Notes: a model not told the origin generated them from the sequence alone. A DNA stretch of 64,000 nt from Doryteuthis pealeii (GCA_023376005.1 CM042152.1:85192344-85256343), one strand, 5' to 3'; shown: positions 32,951-44,327, numbered from the stretch's first letter. A program made the numbers and translations.

Positions 32951-33224
32951 AGACAATAAGAGAGGGGGTGGAGAGAAGGACAAATTGTAGCATTTTAGCT
33001 CTGAGACAATCTAGCAATTTCCAGTCCAATTTTTCAACTAAATAGTTTTACGATGTGAGAGGGGGGGGGGGGCAAGTGGTCTTCGTTCAAGATGATTGCC
33101 ATTTTTAATCATTCAAATTATCCACATAACGAATATAACAAAAAAAAAATGTTGATTAATGTTGTTTTTTTTGTTTTGTTTTTTACTTCACCCTAAATAA
33201 AAGCATCAGTATAAACCCGGACAG

Positions 33225-33487
33225 CCTGACCTTCCACCAAGGCCGGATTGACACAAGGACTTTTTAACGTGGGGAGCTACATACAAACCGAAGCTCATAC
33301 AGTGGCCAGTGTTAAAAAAATAAATAAAATTTTTTTAAAGTGCGTGAATCCCTTCGGCATTCCACCTTTGGTGCGCATCAGGCATCGGGCAATAAATCCA
33401 ACCCTGTCCATTTTAGACGAGGGGGCAGGTGCTGCCTTAGGAGACGGCACCCCTGTGATCACGCAATTTAATCATATCTTACCAGCC
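33225..33487 (+). repeat. R5 dispersed repeat
   Basis: CCTTCGGCATTCCACCTTTG and GGGGGCAGGTGCTGCCTTAG. The 126-bp MITE is inserted just downstream. Confidence 0.6.
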
Positions 33488-33489
33488 TA

Positions 33490-33615
33490 CAGGGTGTCCA
33501 CAAAGTTTGGGTACATGGAGATTTCACTATTGTATTTATTTATGTTATTTTCCCGAAAAATAACAAACAATACAATAGTGAAATCTCCATGTACCCAGAC
33601 TTTGTGGACACCCTG
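33490..33615. mobile_element. 126-bp MITE with CAGGGTGTCCACAAAGT ends
   Basis: A nearly perfect palindrome CAGGGTGTCCACAAAGT ... ACTTTGTGGACACCCTG is flanked by TA at 33488 and 33616. The TA duplication and end sequence suggest a Tc1/mariner-mobilised MITE. It is inserted near the end of an R5 repeat. Confidence 0.9.
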
Positions 33616-34639
33616 TAGAATCCCAAATCCCTAAACACGGGTCACGAATGTTGGGTATCCCGGACAGCTGTCTCAACGCTAACGGATTCATGGCTAGTCT
33701 AGTAAGTTACAAGTAACTATCAGCTTTGACGACAAGCCACCCACACACCCCATATGTAATACTCAGCAAACAAATATTTCTACTAATTACATTAAGTCAC
33801 GTGGTATCCCAGTAGTGTTAATATGACGCGTTTTGAATTAATTAATTGAAGTTTTATCGAATTCAACTTTATCTTAATTCAGGTTTTGATTTTTTATTCC
33901 CATCTGGGAGTTTCGTTGGTTGTATGTGGTTTTAAGGTCGCTCCTGGTTTTAATAAAAAAAACAAAATATACTTGGTTCTTCCTTCTTGTGGGTTGACAC
34001 ACTGAAAGGGAATTTACGAATAGAAGCGAATTGAAACAAACATAATGATAATTTTAGGGTTAGACTTTTATTTGTAGATTCACACCTATTTATTGGAGGG
34101 GAGATTGTTTTCCCGAGCAAGTCAATAGGTGTACACCCGACGAAGTCCCCCTGTTTAAAAAGAAGAGATTACTTTTTAGTGCTAGGAATTGTTTGTTTTT
34201 TCTGCACATGCCCAGATGTCTCTTCTTGTCCGAGGCCTCCAGGGAGAGTGTCACTTTTGGTATCTTTTTTATTTTATTTGTTTTGTTTTTTTTTAAATAT
34301 CTAACTCTAAAGCAAACTTTAAATCTAACCCTTACAGGCATTGCTTAACAAAGATCCTAAAATCGAGTAATTTTTACCATTATTTTTCTGGTTTTTCCTT
34401 TTCTTTATATCACTTTTGTTTTTATTAATTTTTATTTGTTTTATTTTTATTAATCCCCAAACCCATGAAATGCATTGACGTATCCAACATGAAACAATCT
34501 CGGAAGAAAAAAAAAGTTTTTTTTAATTAATCTTTATTTCTCAGTAATCTGTCACTGGTTTTATTTTCTGCCGAACGTTGATTTGTCGATATTTACTGAA
34601 TTATCTTATTTTGCTCCAGCGTTAAGATAGAAGCTTAGT

Positions 34640-34865
34640 TTGGCACAAGGACATGGTAATGAGACGCCCAGTGAGTTCGTAACCAACTTTTACAACACAA
34701 TCAAATAGACATTCGAAACTAGCTTGCTTTCTCAGTGTTTACCAAGCTCGGCTTATTCTGGTACAAGATCACTTTACTAAGGCACTCGGTGAGGACCGAA
34801 GTCACTACACTAGAAAATTATTTTGTGGAACTAACATGCTAAAACCGTACTGTATCCTCTGATCT
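34640..34865 (-). mobile_element. Two diverged SINE-2 copies
   Basis: GGCACAAGGACATGG with CAGTGAGTTCGTAACC (34640-34740) and GGCACTCGGTGAGGACCGAA (34780-34860), both minus. Confidence 0.5.
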
Positions 34866-34894
34866 CTATTGTTCTATACAGCACGTTTCGGCCG

Positions 34895-35015
34895 ATGTTC
34901 TCTGACTGTATCCCCTGCAGAGGGAGTATAGAATATTCCTTCATTGTTATTACTCCCAGGCCAACTCTGACCTGGAATGGTAGTACCTGTTCAAGTTCCA
35001 TCTACGGGTCAAATA
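34895..35015 (+). repeat. R4 internal fragment
   Basis: ACTCCCAGGCCAACTCTGAC and GGAATGGTAGTACCTGTTCA match the part of R4 before the tail. Confidence 0.5.
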
Positions 35016-35243
35016 GATCTATTCAAAAAATATTTGTATTGGATTGGGATACTTTATACTATATAACTAAATTGTTTGTATTCAGAATAGTTGCTTGAAG
35101 TTTACTAAGGATTATTATTAATTACTTGAAACCATATAATTGTGTATAAATTATTAGTATCAGATAGGAATACTTGAAAGCATACAACTGTGTGTAAATT
35201 ATTTGAATTAGACAGGATTACTTTATATCATAACTGTACAATA

Positions 35244-35366
35244 GGGTAGGTCGATTTTGGATCTGTTATGTCTCCTATGTGGCGAAAGTTGCAAATTAAT
35301 ATGAAGAATTTCCACGGTATTCATTATACCAAAACACAACTTTCACTGTTTGGGAGAATTTGATTT

Positions 35367-35409
<43 letters not shown>

Positions 35410-35417
35410 ACCTACCC
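35244..35417. mobile_element. Small MITE with AGGGTAGGT ends and poly(A) centre
   Basis: AGGGTAGGTCGATTTTGGAT at the left and AATCTACCTACCCT at the right, with TA on both sides; 35374-35406 is an almost pure A run. It has the same terminal sequence as 51265-52123. A related fragment is at 13465-13535. Confidence 0.75.
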
Positions 35418-35454
35418 TACTGTAAAACACTCTTAAGAAACAACTATACAATGT

Positions 35455-35870
35455 TAATATGAAATAATCCTAGACGGGTTGACATGCCGTTAAAAATCAA
35501 TCAATAACATCAATGGGTCATCTAAGCTAAAAGTTCCTTAGTTATTGAAATTTACTTTGGTTAACACGATACAAGTCCAAATGAAATGAAAATGGAGATA
35601 AAAATATTGTGCTGTGTTGGTTGGTCGATATATTTTAACGGCATATCAACCCGTCCGGGGTTATGTCACGCCGAACAGTTAGGAAGTAATATATGTTGTG
35701 TGCTGTATTAATATTCCAACATTTTTTTTTAATCAACATTCATAACTTCTTATTTTTACTTTGGGTAGAACATCGGTTAGTTTGTTTTACGGCACATCAA
35801 CACTTTTCGGGTCATTTAATGCCGAATCAATTTTGATATTCAGTTTCTTACAGTAACTGCTATTGCTTAA
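35455..35870. repeat. Cluster of R4 3-prime tails
   Basis: Three tails, one plus (GACGGGTTGACATGCCGTTA, 35473) and two minus (TTTTAACGGCATATCAACCC, 35632; GTTTTACGGCACATCAACAC, 35785). Confidence 0.5.
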
Positions 35871-36142
35871 AAGGTCACCCATCTAAGTATTGAACAGGCT
35901 CATTGCTGCTTAACTTTGGTGATCTCGCGGAAACGGGTGTTTTCAATGTGACTTGGACGTAAACTCAAACACCGGAGCGGGAAAATACGTACTTCAATCT
36001 CAACAATGAGGCCGTTCTAAGATATTTACTGAGACTAGTTTGGTACATGGTCACAGTAATAGAGCACTGTGTGAAATAAAGTGATCTGCAAGAAAAGTTT
36101 ACTACACGTATCGTTGAGGGCGTGAACGATAAGAAAATATTA

Positions 36143-36614
36143 GGTATACCCAAAAATTCGGCTGCTATTCATTTTAAAAACGAATTAATTAAATCGATTA
36201 TTTTAGGTCAAATTTTTGTCCAAGTCAAAAAGTAGTAACATAATGCATCAGTAAAAAAAAAAAAAAAATAAAAAAATAAAAAAATAGCAAAATAATATTT
36301 ATATAAATGTGATTTATTTTAAATACATTTAAAACGATTTTTCGATCAATTTTTTTCGTGTTTGGCCGGAAACGCTGCTTAAAATCCATGTTTATAAAAT
36401 AAATTATAACATTCGCGATTGGAAAAAAAATATCACCAAAAATCAGGGAATTATCCGATTTTAAGGAAATTTTCAGTATTGATTTATCAATTAATAAATT
36501 TTATAAAATCGGATAATTCCCTGATTTTTGGTAAGTCTTTTTTTATTCAAACGGGGAGGGGGAGGGTCAAAATTGTATTGAAAAAACACGGATTTTCGGC
36601 AAATTGGGTATACC
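36143..36614. mobile_element. MITE with GGTATACCCAA ends
   Basis: GGTATACCCAA at the left and TTGGGTATACC at the right are flanked by TA on both sides. The interior contains an inverted pair AAAAATCAGGGAATTATCCG against CGGATAATTCCCTGATTTTT, also found in the element at 52478-53547 and the fragment at 39885-39975. Confidence 0.8.
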
Positions 36615-36617
36615 TAG

Positions 36618-36621
<4 letters not shown>

Positions 36622-36653
<32 letters not shown>

Positions 36654-36714
36654 AATTATTAGTGTGTATGGTTGGCACTATTATACTAGAAAAAGCAGTA
36701 GTAAGCCAACGTAC

Positions 36715-36752
<38 letters not shown>
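36622..36752. repeat. Two (TA)n arrays flanking 65 bases
   Basis: (TA)n at 36622-36650 and 36717-36752. Confidence 0.95.
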
Positions 36753-36757
<5 letters not shown>

Positions 36758-37200
36758 CCTTTGAATGCGCTTTTCGCATTTGCATAAACAAAACGAACAA
36801 GAGTGTGTTTTGTCTGTGTGTTGGGTGCATATGATACGAATGCGCAAATTGATTGGTGTACTATCATGTCCGACGCGCCAATTGCACCAGATTCGTTTGT
36901 TAAAACTAATAATAATAAACAGTGGCGCTTTTCAGAAAGGCCACCAGACCAAATAATAAACGCTAATAATAAACGCTAATAATCTTAACTAAACAAAAAC
37001 ACAAAAATCATAGCCACTTTTTTTTTGGCTTATGAGATTTGCTCATACAAAAAAAATAAAACAATATAAAGCTTCTTTTTTTTTTTTTTCTTCAATGCGC
37101 ATTTTATCAGTCCGTATACGTTGGGCACGGAAAGTCTGGCTAAATTGGTAAAGCGTTGGTTTGGAGGTCACGTGAGTTTCCACACCAAAGTTTGCTTATT

Positions 37201-37403
37201 ATAAAGCAAGTCGACGGGGGTGGCCTAATGTCTGTATCAGCCAGACAGCGAGGGACAGGAGCTGTTGGCAGGGGCGGTGACGTGAGCTTCTCACGCCACC
37301 GCACTGATCCCCGTGGTGCTCATACACCGAGTTGGCGAGGGCTGGTATCGAACCAGGAATCTTGCGATTCCTAGGCAAGTGCTCTACCGAATGAGCTAGC
37401 AGC
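37201..37403 (-). mobile_element. SINE-1, internally altered
   Basis: Tail and head match SINE-1 (TGGTATCGAACCAGGAATC) but part of the body is replaced by GGCAGGGGCGGTGACGTGAG. Confidence 0.7.
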
Positions 37404-37696
37404 AAAATTTGAAACCAGCAAAATTTTATTTTATTTCATTTTTTTTAAATCGTATTGTTAGGCAAAGAACTTATCAAATCATCAAAATCTACGTCAAATA
37501 AATATCGAATTTTCTTCACCGCTCCGGTGTTTGAGTTTACGTCCAAGTCACATTGAAAACACCCGTTTCCGCGAGATCACCAAAGTTAAGCAGTAATGCG
37601 AAGGGGACCATTTTGAAAAATTTGCCAGCATTGTTTCACTTGAAAACATAGAATTTGGTGCCCGAGATATCATATACCTTTATTTAGGTAAATTTT

Positions 37697-37852
37697 GGGC
37701 CGGTTTAGCTCAGTCGGTAGAGCGTTCAGCTAGGAATCACAAGGTTCTTGGTTCGATACCGGCCTTCGCCAACTGAGCGTATGAATAGCACAGGGGCCTG
37801 TGCGGCAAAGCGAGGAGCTGATGGTAGGTGTGGCGCTCCACCTTCAAAGTGC
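37697..37852 (+). mobile_element. SINE-1, 3-prime truncated
   Basis: GGGCCGGTTTAGCTCAGTCG head with the most intact A box, body to GGCGCTCCACCTT, then a repeat-encoded peptide fragment. Confidence 0.8.
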
Positions 37853-37867
37853 CGAAAGTACTCGGCA

Positions 37868-37985
37868 CCTGAACTTTGGTGGACTTATCCACGAATTCCA
37901 CCCAAATATCAAAAAGTTGGCCAGAAAACTCGAAAAGATCAAAAATGAAATTGTTAAACAGGAGATGTGTCTTTTGTTTAATTCT
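37868..37985 (+). pseudogene. Repeat-encoded peptide fragment ending at a (TA)n array
   Basis: It encodes NFGGLIHEFHPNIKKLARKL followed by EKIKNEIVKQE, then runs into (CA)n(TA)n(CA)n at 37986-38050. The same peptide occurs at 47148-47290, which also ends at a TA-rich stretch. It is probably the C-terminus of an unidentified mobile-element ORF. It directly follows a truncated SINE-1. Confidence 0.5.
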
Positions 37986-38050
<65 letters not shown>

Positions 38051-38051
38051 T
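37986..38051. repeat. (CA)n(TA)n(CA)n compound microsatellite
   Basis: CACACACA, a 38-base (TA)n and CACACACA again, perfectly symmetric in layout. Confidence 0.95.
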
Positions 38052-38244
38052 GTCATTCTACAACAACAAGGAACAATGCGGTTCGGAAATAAAAGATGAG
38101 ATTCGAACTTGCGTCCCTCTTGCTTCGAAAAAGCCTGATTAAACGCCCCAACTACTTACTGAGCCACAAAGAGTCATTTGTTTGCAGAAGCTCAAATCAA
38201 ATCTTTTAAACCTACTCTTTACTCTCTTCTTGATCTTTTATGTG

Positions 38245-38402
38245 AATGAGTAGCACAGGGACCACTGCGGTAAAGTGAAGAGCTGATGTTTGGTGTGGCG
38301 CTCCACCTCAGACGCTAAAATAATCTCCTTGGTCTAGCGCTAGTGAAAAGGGGGATAGACTCCCTCGCTGTTTGGCTGATACAGACATTAGGCCGCTCCG
38401 AC
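38245..38402 (+). mobile_element. SINE-1, 5-prime truncated
   Basis: TGAATGAGTAGCACAGGGAC to ATTAGGCCGCTCCGA; the tRNA-like head is missing. Confidence 0.7.
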
Positions 38403-39199
38403 AACAACAATACATATAAGTCAAAATTAATGGCTACACACCATAGTTTAAGATTTCTATAAAGGCAAGTCTGCAATATGATTTTAGATAAAAACAAAAA
38501 CACACGACTACGTTTGACAGTTTTTGAAATGCTCAAATAAAAAATTAAGTAATTTTTTCTTTTTTTTTGAAGTTTTCATCAATATTATAAAAAGGAAAGG
38601 ATAAAAATCATACATTTTCCGTATAAACTCAAACATCCTGGAACAAAAACATTTTTAATAAAAGCAAATACAAAATAGTACCCAAGAATTTTTTTTTTTT
38701 CTGATTTAAAAACAAAAATTATCTCTAAGAGAAAATATCTTATTATTTATGGGAAAAATTGTTTTGTAAAAACTACTTTGATAGCTTGAAGAAAAGGAGA
38801 AGTCTGAAAAGGGAGTGTACACTTAAAAATTAAAAAAAAAACAAAAAAAAAACATGAATTTTCTAAGGTTCGGTGCACACTTGTGTTGCATATAATTTTT
38901 GAAACTATACCCTTCAGTCTACCTTTCTATCTATCCACCTATCACAATTTGTCTATAGAACTCAATAGTTCACAATGCGTCGTAACAAACTCTAGCCACA
39001 CCCAATTTGATATTATACATGATCATTTTTTTCTTTATTACATAACCGCCCATATTTCAAATCTAAAAAGAAAAAAAAAAAAACAAAAACAAAAAACAAT
39101 GTTCTTTATTTCTGCAGTGTGGCATGGATGCAGCCCCACCTTTGTTTTGTCAGACAATAGAAAGTATACATTTTTTCCATATTTGGGAATATAATACAA

Positions 39200-39240
<41 letters not shown>
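38403..39240. other. AT-rich stretch, nothing recognised except (TA)n at its end
   Basis: A runs and T runs; a (TA)n array lies at 39205-39234. Confidence 0.4.
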
Positions 39241-39241
<1 letters not shown>

Positions 39242-39289
39242 TATTTATTTAGCAAGTAAGATGCTATTTAGCACCAGTAGCTAACTGCA

Positions 39290-39525
39290 TACGTTAAGGG
39301 TACTTAGTAGGAGTGTAGTGATTAGCAAGCTGGTATCGCTGATCAATTACTAAGTAGCGAGTTCGATCCTAAGTGTCCAATACTTGTAGCAGCTTGAGTG
39401 CTGAATCTAATATAGGGGCTTCTCATTGTACCATGACTAGCGAGCTAAGCTTTAGAGGGCCATCGTTAATGAGTTCGATTCTTATCAGGTGTTCCAATCT
39501 AATGGCTTTGTGTAATTTACTAGAC
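39290..39525 (+). mobile_element. Two SINE-2 copies in tandem
   Basis: TGTAGTGATTAGCAAGCTGG with GAGTTCGATCCTAAGTGTCC, then CATGACTAGCGAGCTAAGCT with GAGTTCGATTCTTATCAGGT. Confidence 0.7.
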
Positions 39526-39884
39526 TCACTAAGCTTAATAACTTAATATACGGTTCGGTACTCCTCTTATTGCTTTGCCGAGAAAACTATTGGCGCAGAA
39601 CCAATGCTACAAAGTTTGACCGACATTTATGACCTTTTGTTTAATTTAGGCAACATTTACTGGACCGTAACAGCCAGTGGTGGAGTCGCCAAAAATTTTG
39701 ACTACTCGTGATATTTTTACAGCCTTTTATTTTTTTAATATATTTTTTCTTCGTTAATGAATCTATATTTTCCCTGTAGACATTAAAAAAATATAAAATG
39801 TTCGATTAAATCGAACTTAACGGATCTAAACTCGACTACCATATGTCACCCCGCCGAAAGAAAAAAAAAAAAAAAAAAAAAAAA

Positions 39885-39975
39885 AATCAGGGAATTAACC
39901 GAATTTAATGAAATTTTCAGTGTTGATATATTAATGAATTAAAGATATAATGCACCAGTTATTTTTTTTATCAAA
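39885..39975 (+). repeat. Fragment of the AATCAGGGAATT module
   Basis: TCAGGGAATTAACCGAATTT and AATGAAATTTTCAGTGTTGA match the inner module of the elements at 36143 and 52478. It follows a 27-base A run. Confidence 0.6.
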
Positions 39976-40044
39976 TAGATCTGTTTAGAAATTATTCGTA
40001 TTCGATAGGAAAGTGTGCAAAAACAAAAATCTTACGAGATAACG

Positions 40045-40077
<33 letters not shown>

Positions 40078-40254
40078 TAGATATAAATATAATATACATT
40101 ATACAATGAACGCGATTCCCTGTCCTCTAGGCATAAAATAGCCCTAGACGGGCTGGCGAGCTTTTAAAAAAAAATCAATCAATCTATTTTTTAAATTTTA
40201 AAAAAATTCCTGACTTCCCACTAAGTCGGATAAACACAAGGTCTTTTATACGTG

Positions 40255-40510
40255 GGGATGTTTTCATGGGGCATCCAGCGAGGTTCGAACTCGCTATTCA
40301 GTAGTAAATCTGCGAGCTTTCAAATCTTATAATTATCCTTAGTACCCCCCTTTTTTTTCTAATAACCTTTTTTTATTGTAATAATTTCTATCGTTAGAAA
40401 TTTAGTAAAATGTAGCACAAGACCGAACCTCACCCGGATCGAACTCACTACTATATTTTTTGAGACTAGCTTGCTAACCAATAATAGGCCGCGACGAGAC
40501 ACCTCTACCA
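40255..40510 (-). mobile_element. Two SINE-2 copies
   Basis: CAGCGAGGTTCGAACTCGCT (40270) and CACCCGGATCGAACTCACTA (40433), with A-box complements CTTTCAAATCTTATAAT and AGCTTGCTAACCAATAATAG. Confidence 0.65.
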
Positions 40511-41419
40511 AACCTATCAACGCAGAGCAGACGCTCGCAAGGGCCCAACAAGAAAATTGTTACTGCTATTGGTAAGAATACGACACTCAGTATGTTCGAT
40601 AAAGGACTTTTTATTTCCTTCTCTCTCTCTCTCATAGTTTATTTAATCCTTTTATTTTTTGTTGTGCTAAAGTCTTGTGCTTAGAACTCCGCCAGACGAA
40701 CAAGTACTACATAGCCTTTAGCGTCTATCATATACTTAGTACTAAATGAGCAAAGACCTATTTGTGATAAATATAAAATTTGTTACTTTATTCAGGTTTC
40801 GACTAAGTCCACAGCGTATACAAAACATACGGTCTCGATTGTATACACAGCAGTTATCAAGGCTGACTGTGCTTGTTTATACGGGTTTGGGATTGTTGCT
40901 CAATGTAAACTTGTATACGGAATTGGCTCTTAAAATACTCGGAAAATAAATTCCTTTTTGTATATTAATTTTCTTTGTTGATAAAAAAAAAAAAAAAAAA
41001 AGACCTAGTATTTTTGTTTGCGGATACTTTTTCTTTTATCGGAGTATGCGATTTTAAGTTTGCAAAGACTTGATTAAGTGAATGTTATCCTTATGTGTTA
41101 TGTAGCAGTCTGACTAAAGAAAAAAAAAAAGAAAAGAAAAAGCTAGACGACCCGTAAATCCTCTACTTTTTAAAGATTTTAATTAGCGTTTCACAATTAT
41201 TTGTTATGTCAAGAATTTTAATGATTAAAAAAAAAAAAAATTAAAGTGCGAACAAAAACCCCACAAAATCCCCATTCAGTTGCAAGTTGCACAGGAAATA
41301 ATTTTATTCTTTAAGTCATAGTATTTTGCTCATATATAAAATAAATAATTAAATCTCACGGGGGATCTGTTGCTGCTACTGGAATACATACAAAACTTTA
41401 GTTTTAGTAATATAGATTG

Positions 41420-42010
41420 TAATAACTAGGCGTTAGCAACCTAGATTAGCATACACATGATAGTGAGAGATTCTCACTGAGTGCCCCATACTTCTGGCCT
41501 TGTGCCACATCTAAGCTAAGCTTTGTAAATAACTAGATTGGTGAAGTAGGCTTGAAAAAAATAAGAGTTTGTTTTTTTCCCTTCCTCTCTGATCTCCTGT
41601 GACATTCTTAATAAAATATTTAAATGCTAAAAAAGATCGTAATTCTATTATATAGAAGTTACTTATATATTGATTTTAATTCTATTAACTTTTAAATACA
41701 GGCACTTTTTAAGCTTACACGGAACGCACATCACGCGTTGTAATGATTAGGAAGATAAATAAACAGACCGTTGTTAAGGAGTTCGATTCTCAGTAGGTGC
41801 CTCATACTTCTGGCCTTGTGTCACAGCTAATATATATATATAATATACTATTTATTAAGCAAATAAGATTCTATTTAATACCAGTAGCTAACTGCATATA
41901 CGTTAAGGGTATATTGAAGGAGGGTAGTGATTATCAAACTGATCTCGCTGATTAATTACTGAGTTCGATCCTAACTAGGTGTTCTATACTTAAGCCAAGT
42001 CGATAACTAA
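41420..42010 (+). mobile_element. Three SINE-2 copies near the EF-hand exon
   Basis: B boxes at about 41462 (GAGAGATTCTCACTGAGTGC), 41778 (GAGTTCGATTCTCAGTAGGT) and 41962 (GAGTTCGATCCTAACTAGGT), the first two with the CTTCTGGCCTTGTG tail. If the EF-hand gene continues downstream, these are intronic. Confidence 0.7.
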
Positions 42011-42323
42011 CACGAAGAGTAGAGCTTTCACTCGGAATAGTCAGTTTACTACAGTAACAAACCTATCACTATAAAATGGGGCCTCAACCCGAATTGTTTG
42101 AGTTATTTTAATTGTTTATATTCCCCCACCCACTATAAACTAAATTCTTAACCTTTAAGATAATTTTTATTTTACTTTTTCTATTAATTATTCAGAAGAA
42201 AGTGCTGACTAATTTTTAAATAAATCTTTCAAGTTTAGTTACCGTTGCTCTGTCGATAAATTACAACGCTGGAAGATGAAGAAAACAAATTTAGTAAGTA
42301 TAAAAACACACTACTACACTTAC

Positions 42324-42461
42324 TTTAGCGGCTTGTTCGGTGACTTGAACTTTTAAGAGTTCGCTCAGATGATTCCGCAGTTCTTCCAGGGTCAGTTTCC
42401 CATCTCCACTTTTGTCAAATTCCAAGAATTTCTTACGATAATCTTCTCTGGTCATCGGCAT
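42324..42461 (-). CDS. First coding exon of an EF-hand calcium-binding protein
   Basis: The minus strand reads from an ATG at 42461 through 46 codons and ends at a consensus splice donor (GTAAGT, 42318-42323) in phase 0. Residues 16-27 form a canonical EF-hand loop, D-K-S-G-D-G-K-L-T-L-E-E, with ligands D16, S18, D20, K22, T24 and E27. Hydrophobic and charged residues that fit the E and F helices flank it (YRKKFLEF before, LRNHLSELLK after). EF-hand proteins bind Ca2+ as sensors or buffers, usually with paired hands, so a second loop is expected in the next exon, at lower coordinates. I found no further exon. A second in-frame ATG is codon 3. The region lacks repeat-family similarity, unlike its surroundings. 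It resembles calmodulin-like proteins, but which subfamily cannot be told from one exon; a processed pseudogene is unlikely because the splice donor is intact. Confidence 0.8.
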
Positions 42462-42690
42462 GGTTGATAGATTGGGTTCTTCGTCTGCTTCGTTAGACTT
42501 GATTTAACTGTGTGTTTGTTTGCTTTGTTCTAAAAGCAAGCTGAACACGGACAGGCTAAATTTGGCGTGCAAAAAAGAAGAAGGTTGGAGAGAGATAGCC
42601 AGTCACGCAAGTTACAACAACGTTGTCTAGGTGTCAGCTTCCGCCGTGAACTATAGAAGTAGGTCCGATGAGCAATTTTATATGAATTGG
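42462..42690 (-). promoter_or_regulatory. Putative 5-prime UTR and TATA-type promoter of the EF-hand gene
   Basis: Upstream of the EF-hand ATG the minus strand shows ATATAAAA at 42675-42682, a plausible TATA box about 215 bases before the start codon. That would place transcription start near 42645-42655. No in-frame coding extends upstream of the ATG. A 5-prime UTR exon split by an intron cannot be excluded. The TATA and start assignment is inference; AT-rich DNA gives chance matches. Confidence 0.3.
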
Positions 42691-42817
42691 TCCAGGATTT
42701 GCGCAGTGATATCTCTGGAGTGGTGAAAGGTTGCCGAAAATGTGGAAAGGGGGAAAAAAAGAAGAAAGGCAATAGCATTAAAGGCAATTAAGGAAAGGGG
42801 GCGGAAAAAAGATAAAG

Positions 42818-42820
<3 letters not shown>

Positions 42821-42879
<59 letters not shown>
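42821..42879. repeat. (GA)n microsatellite upstream of the EF-hand exon
   Basis: (GA)n about 360-420 bases upstream of the EF-hand ATG; on the gene's sense strand it reads (TC)n. Confidence 0.95.
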
Positions 42880-42883
<4 letters not shown>

Positions 42884-43066
42884 AGAAAGAGAAAGAACGA
42901 AGGAGAGAGAGAGGGGGGGTAGACTGGTATTAAATAGAGAGCAGATAAATTGAAAGGAGATGTAAGAAGCCCTTACTGCATTGTAATCAATATTAGTCGC
43001 TTATTATGTTTATTTTCCACACTAATGTAATACTGCATATATTTATTTGCTTATTGAGTCAGCTTG

Positions 43067-43541
43067 TACGGACGAGGGGTAACTACCAAAAAAAAATACT
43101 ATTTGTATCCACATAAACGACATCAGATACAGGGGGCACAATACCAACACATTGGGATACCGCAAGTTTTTAGCTACAAAATAATCTTTTCCCCACAAAG
43201 TCACCGAATATCGATTATGGATTTTTGCCAACAATAAACAAATAACCTGCGTTCTGCGGTTGCCAAAATCTGCACCAGCGTAGGCGACCAATTTGTTCAC
43301 TTTAGCAGCGACAGAGCCGTTGTCAGGAAAACGTTTTTTCCCTACAGTCCGTCTTTCACCGGCCCGACTCGCCCTGTTGTTCCTTTCGTGGGTTGACAGC
43401 TTCATTTAACGGGGTATTTATTATAAGATGGATTATTAGCAGTAAGGTTCAGTCTCTACTGCCATACCACCAACACCTGGCTCTGATGTTGCGGGATAAC
43501 TTGAGGAAATAGGAGGCATTATTTTCAGAACCACCCTATTA
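43067..43541 (-). mobile_element. Internally deleted mariner derivative
   Basis: The ends GGACGAGGGGTAACTACC (left) and GGAGGCATTATTTTCAGAAC (right, as read on plus) match the mariner-end sequence seen at 19880 and 26840. The minus strand has STHERNNRASRAGER, then KKRFPDNGSVAAKVNKLVAY and AGADF, so the catalytic core is deleted. A related end occurs at 43632-43735. Confidence 0.65.
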
Positions 43542-43854
43542 TGTCTGGTAATTCAGGATCTTGTTCATCGCTAGAAAAATGGAATAATTAATGTTGGTGG
43601 CTATGAAAGGAAGAAAAAATGGTTTGTAGGTGAAAACATGCTCTATCCAACGGTGTTGTTTACTAGCGGTATCTGTTGTAGTTTCGGTGGAGAAAAAAAA
43701 TTGGAGGCATTACTTCGGAGCATGGAATGTAAAGGCAGGTTTGTCGTTGCCTTAGCCGTTTGCAAAGTAAATAAAATCTATCTCTGATGATGAGGGACAG
43801 GTCAAGGAAGATCACACACAAACACACACACTAAATAAATAAATAAATAAATAT

Positions 43855-44219
43855 ATATTTATTTATTTATTTATTATAGTGTACAATACATTTAAGGTGC
43901 AATTGTTACCATTGGTTTCCAGGCAGCATGTTAGCCACCCTTCACCAAGACAATGCGTCTGTTTAAGAAATACAGAGAATGCCCCTTCATTTATATCTGA
44001 ACGTTTCTTCTTTTTGTAGTAGGCGGGATTTTCTTAAAACTTTCTTAAAATCCCACCTACTACAAAAAGAAGAAAAGTGCAGATATAAATGAAGGGACAT
44101 TCTTTGTATTTCTTAAACAGACGCATTGTCTTGATGAAGGGTGGCTAACATGCTGCCTGGAAACCAATGGTAACAATAGCACCTTAATTGTATTGTACCT
44201 ATAATAAATAAATAAATAA
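43855..44219. repeat. Long palindromic element of about 365 bp
   Basis: Two arms of about 175 bases are inverted around 44037-44042, with few mismatches, from TTATTATAG and ACAATAC at the outside to AAAATCCC(A/G)CC at the centre. The outer ends run into (AAAT)n repeats. The plus arm contains a hammerhead-like sequence at 44125-44177, as in the palindromes at 57 and 59 kb. Confidence 0.85.
44125..44177 (+). ncRNA. Hammerhead-like motif with an inserted core base
   Basis: Stem I ATTGT (44125-44129) pairs with ACAAT (44173-44177). The core reads CTTGATGA (44130-44137), one U more than CUGAUGA. Stem II pairs GGGTGGC with GCTGCCT. GAAA is at 44160-44163, stem III is CC-AAT-GG, and the cleavage triplet is GUA (44170-44172). 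Stem II starts with the same A-G mismatch as the 57-59 kb copies. The inserted U probably blocks cleavage. The opposite arm has an extra core change. Confidence 0.45.
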
Positions 44220-44279
44220 GCACATCTTTTACACACGTAATCGAGCACTTTATTTTCAATTCTCCAATAGTAACAAAGG

Positions 44280-44286
<7 letters not shown>

Positions 44287-44327
<41 letters not shown>
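44287..44327. repeat. (TA)n microsatellite
   Basis: Pure (TA)n next to the 44328-44462 palindrome. Confidence 0.95.

Noticed and set aside
37201..38402. One SINE-1 split by an insertion (37697-37852 and 38245-38402)
   Set aside because: The second part starts before the point where the first ends, so they overlap in SINE coordinates and are two separate copies.
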